Assembly: GCA_023407575.1 (NCBI GenBank)
Contig: JAEYLX010000006.1
Coordinates: 186,001 to 250,000 of the forward strand
Direction of reading: 5' to 3'
From: Bacillota bacterium
Lineage (GTDB): Bacteria > Bacillota > Clostridia > Lachnospirales > Lachnospiraceae
DNA: 64,000 bases
Positions 61,946-64,000 of the stretch are shown one piece after another; the first letter of the stretch is position 1; every line of letters starts with the position of its first letter. Made by a program: the position numbers and the translations under genes. The notes under the pieces are model-generated. The model was not told the origin of the DNA. It ran no database searches and saw only the letters and a program-made list of their open reading frames with translations.

Positions 61946-62164
61946 CTCAATTCATACCATAATATGGAAGTTGCTATTTCGGCGTTGTATAATGAAATCT
62001 TATTGATTGTCTTTACACCGTAAAATAGTTTTCTTCCATTTTTTGTGGGGTTATTTCTGATGATTTTTATGCAATATATATAATAATAGTTCATTATAAG
62101 CTTGACTATTTTGCTTTAATTGTAACTTTCTTATAACTTTAACGAAATTTTAATTTTTCCCATA

Positions 62165-62192
62165 TTGACACTAATATTTAGTGTGCTATAAT
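62165..62192 (+). promoter_or_regulatory. Promoter of MarR-ABC exporter operon
   Basis: Consensus TTGACA (62165-62170), 16-base spacer, consensus TATAAT (62187-62192). The spacer is filled by a palindrome, so the promoter can be blocked. Confidence 0.85.
62168..62184 (+). promoter_or_regulatory. MarR-type operator inside the promoter spacer
   Basis: ACACTAATATTTAGTGT is a perfect 7-bp inverted repeat with a 3-base centre, lying between -35 and -10. MarR proteins bind such 16-20 bp palindromes; the regulator is the first gene downstream. Confidence 0.75.
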
Positions 62193-62200
62193 ACCATTTG

Positions 62201-62214
62201 ATTAGGTGCCTAAT
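62201..62214 (+). promoter_or_regulatory. Second palindrome ATTAGGTGCCTAAT downstream of -10
   Basis: Perfect 6-bp arms around TG, 8 bases after the -10 box, at about the transcription start. A second operator for the same or another MarR dimer is likely; its sequence differs from the first. Confidence 0.6.
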
Positions 62215-62306
62215 TAATTTTTTTATAATCAGGTTTCCATTAAAAAGAGATGTTAAAAACACATCACAATAGGAAAAACTTATGTAAGGAGGAATCGCAA
62301 CAACAA

Positions 62307-62741
62307 ATGAGAGCTGAAGTTCAAGAACTAATACAAACCTTGCACGAGGTTTTTAAGTCCATCCATCAGCGTTCTTATCACAAAACAGAAAATAAGAATA
62401 TCTATCCCGGCCAACCCAAAATATTAACCCTGATTAGAAAACAAGAGGGCTTAACCCAGAAGGAATTATCAAAGCTTAGTTTTGTCACACCAGCAACGAT
62501 TACCGGAATGCTTATTAAACTTGAAGCAAATGGATATGTAAGACGTGTACCTGATGAGGGCGACAAGCGAATTATGCGTGTTTATTTGACCGAGGAAGGT
62601 CATAATCTGGCAGCCAGTGGTGAAAAACATATGAAGTGTATACTTGAGAACTTATTTGATGGTTTTGATGACGAAGAACTTCATACCTTCTTAACTCTGA
62701 CAAAGAAATTGCAACAAAACCTCTATAAGAACGATAACTAA
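62307..62741 (+). CDS. MarR-family transcriptional regulator
   Basis: 144 residues from ATG 62307. The SD (AAGGAGG) lies unusually far upstream (14 bases); the alternative ATG 62250 has no proper SD. Winged helix: LTQKELSKLSFVTPATITGMLIKLEANGYVRRV, wing DEGDKRIMRVYLTEEG. MarR proteins release DNA on binding small aromatic compounds or oxidation. The ABC exporter starts 116 bases later, so it probably represses its own exporter operon through the palindromes at 62168 and 62201. Confidence 0.9.
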   Translation: MRAEVQELIQTLHEVFKSIHQRSYHKTENKNIYPGQPKILTLIRKQEGLTQKELSKLSFVTPATITGMLIKLEANGYVRRVPDEGDKRIMRVYLTEEGHNLAASGEKHMKCILENLFDGFDDEELHTFLTLTKKLQQNLYKNDN

Positions 62742-62857
62742 CGATAATTTGTTCATATTACTTGTTCAAATTAAAGGTTATTAAGTAAAATAGTACGATT
62801 TTGTTTTACAGTATTGCAAGTAATCTATACTTATTCATAACTTGAAAGGAATAACTT

Positions 62858-64000
62858 ATGTTTAAACTTTTTCGATTTCTAAAAAAGTCGGTTGTGTCCA
62901 TATTGTTTGTCATAATTCTTCTAGTAATACAGGCAAACAGTGATCTTGCACTCCCATCCTATACCTCCGATATCATTAATACCGGTATTATGAAAAACGG
63001 TATTGATAGTCCAGTACCTACCGTAGTAAGAAAGACCGAGTTCGACCGTATTAAATTATTTATGACCTCTGAGGAAGAAAGTATCATTCTCCCTCACTAC
63101 TCTATTTTAACTTCGGATGGATATTCCGAAAAGGAATGGTCTAATTACCAAAAGGATTATCCTCTACTCAAGTCAGAAGAAATTTATCTTTGGGATGGCA
63201 AAGAGGAAGCTGCTCTGACAGATGCTATGGCTATTCCACTGTTCATGCTACTACAGTTTGAAAGCAGCACAGAGGAAGCAATTACAGCAAGACAACAGCT
63301 TGTTGATCAGCTTGCACCTGGCTCTGATCAAAAGGATGTTGATATCTTTCGTATTCTATCCATGTTACCAGAAGAAAACTTTACAGCAATTGTTACTCCA
63401 ATGAGAGAACAGGCTTTGGCTATGCCGGAGATGCTTTTTTCTTCCACCAGTACCGTATATGTGAAAGCAGAATATGAAGCGATTGGTGTAGATGTTGATA
63501 AAATGCAGACCGATTACATTCTATATGCTGGTGCTTTGATGCTCGGCTTAGCCTTAATCGGTATGCTCGCTTCCGTTCTGGTAACCTTTTTATCTGCCAG
63601 AATTGCTGCTAAAATGGGTCGTGATTTAAGAAGCAATGTATTTAAAAAAGTATTGTCCTTCTCTAACCGCGAAATGGATCAATTCTCCACTGCTTCCTTA
63701 ATCACTCGCAGCACCAATGATATTCAACAAGTGCAAATGCTGTTGGTTATGCTGATTCGTATTGTTATCTACTCTCCAATCCTTGCAGTTGGCGGTATTT
63801 TAAAGGTTCTTCACACAGAATCCTCCATGTCCTGGATATTGGTAGTAGGCGTTGGAGCAATTTTTCTCTTAATAGGAACCTTAATGATTGTAGCTATGCC
63901 TAAGTTTAAACAAATGCAAAAGCTTGTTGACCGCATCAATCTGGTAATGAGAGAAATTATTACCGGTCTTCCGGTTATCCGTGCCTTCAGTACGGTGGAA
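62858..64000 (+). CDS. ABC exporter (MdlB/MsbA type), N-terminal part, runs off window
   Basis: 381 codons are visible, from ATG 62858 (AAAGGA 7 bases upstream) to the right edge. First membrane segment at about 10-30, then an unusually long outer loop of about 195 residues before the second segment (about 226-248), followed by the conserved coupling region RSNVFKKVLSFSNREMDQFSTASLITRSTNDIQQVQ (split at about 265-300) and segments to residue 381. This is the N-terminal membrane domain of half-type multidrug ABC transporters; the ATPase domain lies outside. The partner half-transporter probably follows. MarR control suggests drug or lipid export. Confidence 0.92.
   Translation, partial: MFKLFRFLKKSVVSILFVIILLVIQANSDLALPSYTSDIINTGIMKNGIDSPVPTVVRKTEFDRIKLFMTSEEESIILPHYSILTSDGYSEKEWSNYQKDYPLLKSEEIYLWDGKEEAALTDAMAIPLFMLLQFESSTEEAITARQQLVDQLAPGSDQKDVDIFRILSMLPEENFTAIVTPMREQALAMPEMLFSSTSTVYVKAEYEAIGVDVDKMQTDYILYAGALMLGLALIGMLASVLVTFLSARIAAKMGRDLRSNVFKKVLSFSNREMDQFSTASLITRSTNDIQQVQMLLVMLIRIVIYSPILAVGGILKVLHTESSMSWILVVGVGAIFLLIGTLMIVAMPKFKQMQKLVDRINLVMREIITGLPVIRAFSTVE

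Larger units (their letters stand above)
61946..62306. other. Intergenic region before MarR-exporter operon
   Basis: 361 bases of AT-rich sequence. The first 215 show nothing recognisable. From 62165 come a promoter and two operator-like palindromes (separate entries). The last 90 bases form a leader with a possible short upstream start (ATG 62250) lacking a good SD. Confidence 0.6.

Overview
The window is low-GC, codes densely on both strands and uses strong GGAGG ribosome binding sites. Gene content (CUT1 sugar transporters without their own ATPase, Lachnospiraceae-type DUF5716/DUF5717 genes, a T-box before valS, an encapsulin with encapsulated ferritin, lipoproteins) points to an anaerobic plant-polysaccharide-degrading Clostridia, most like the Lachnospiraceae (Lachnoclostridium/Anaerocolumna type). 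No rRNA, tRNA, phage, insertion sequence or CRISPR array was seen.

Region 1 (1-24 kb) is a beta-mannan (galacto/glucomannan) utilisation locus. Fourteen genes run leftwards from 19139 to beyond base 1: mannobiose/cellobiose 2-epimerase, GH130 mannosylglucose phosphorylase, CE2-type acetyl esterase, an SGNH-hydrolase lipoprotein, a CBM-GH26 mannanase lipoprotein, a giant solute-binding protein fused to two carbohydrate-binding-like modules, two CUT1 permeases, an NHL/TPR protein, a Yip1-family membrane protein, a DUF5696 membrane-anchored protein, a second permease pair and a partial lipoprotein. An AraC-type regulator is divergent; a LacI-type regulator and a GH36 alpha-galactosidase follow. 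The inferred route is: surface GH26 cleaves mannan, esterases deacetylate it, ABC permeases import oligomers, GH36 removes galactose, the epimerase turns mannobiose into mannosylglucose and GH130 phosphorolyses that to mannose-1-phosphate and glucose.

Region 2 (24-33 kb) is a mixed set: a DUF1062 gene broken by one in-frame stop, GNAT and methyltransferase genes, a nitroreductase, a PfkB sugar kinase, a thioredoxin/ferredoxin/membrane Fe-S operon with a Crp/Fnr-like palindrome at the class II activator position, a Crp/Fnr regulator, a bactofilin plus its YhbD-type partner, and lgt.

Region 3 (33-51 kb) holds a low-complexity MQRD-repeat protein, an M42 peptidase, a chemoreceptor, proA, an ECF sigma/anti-sigma operon with two small membrane proteins, purL, a LysR regulator, mgsA, a two-gene encapsulin iron-storage nanocompartment, and valS with its T-box leader.

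Region 4 (51-64 kb) holds a secreted trypsin-like protease with bacterial Ig-like domains, a four-gene uncharacterised operon (DUF5717 solenoid, DUF5716 Hsp70/actin-like ATPase, helical-repeat protein, coiled-coil membrane protein), a CobD-like aminotransferase, and a MarR regulator with a clear operator ahead of a multidrug-type ABC exporter that runs off the right edge.

The best candidates for undescribed biology are the NHL/Yip1/DUF5696/CBM-solute-binding-protein assembly inside the mannan locus, the DUF5716/DUF5717 operon, and a pair of intergenic hairpins in the mannan operon that keep their loop while their stems covary.
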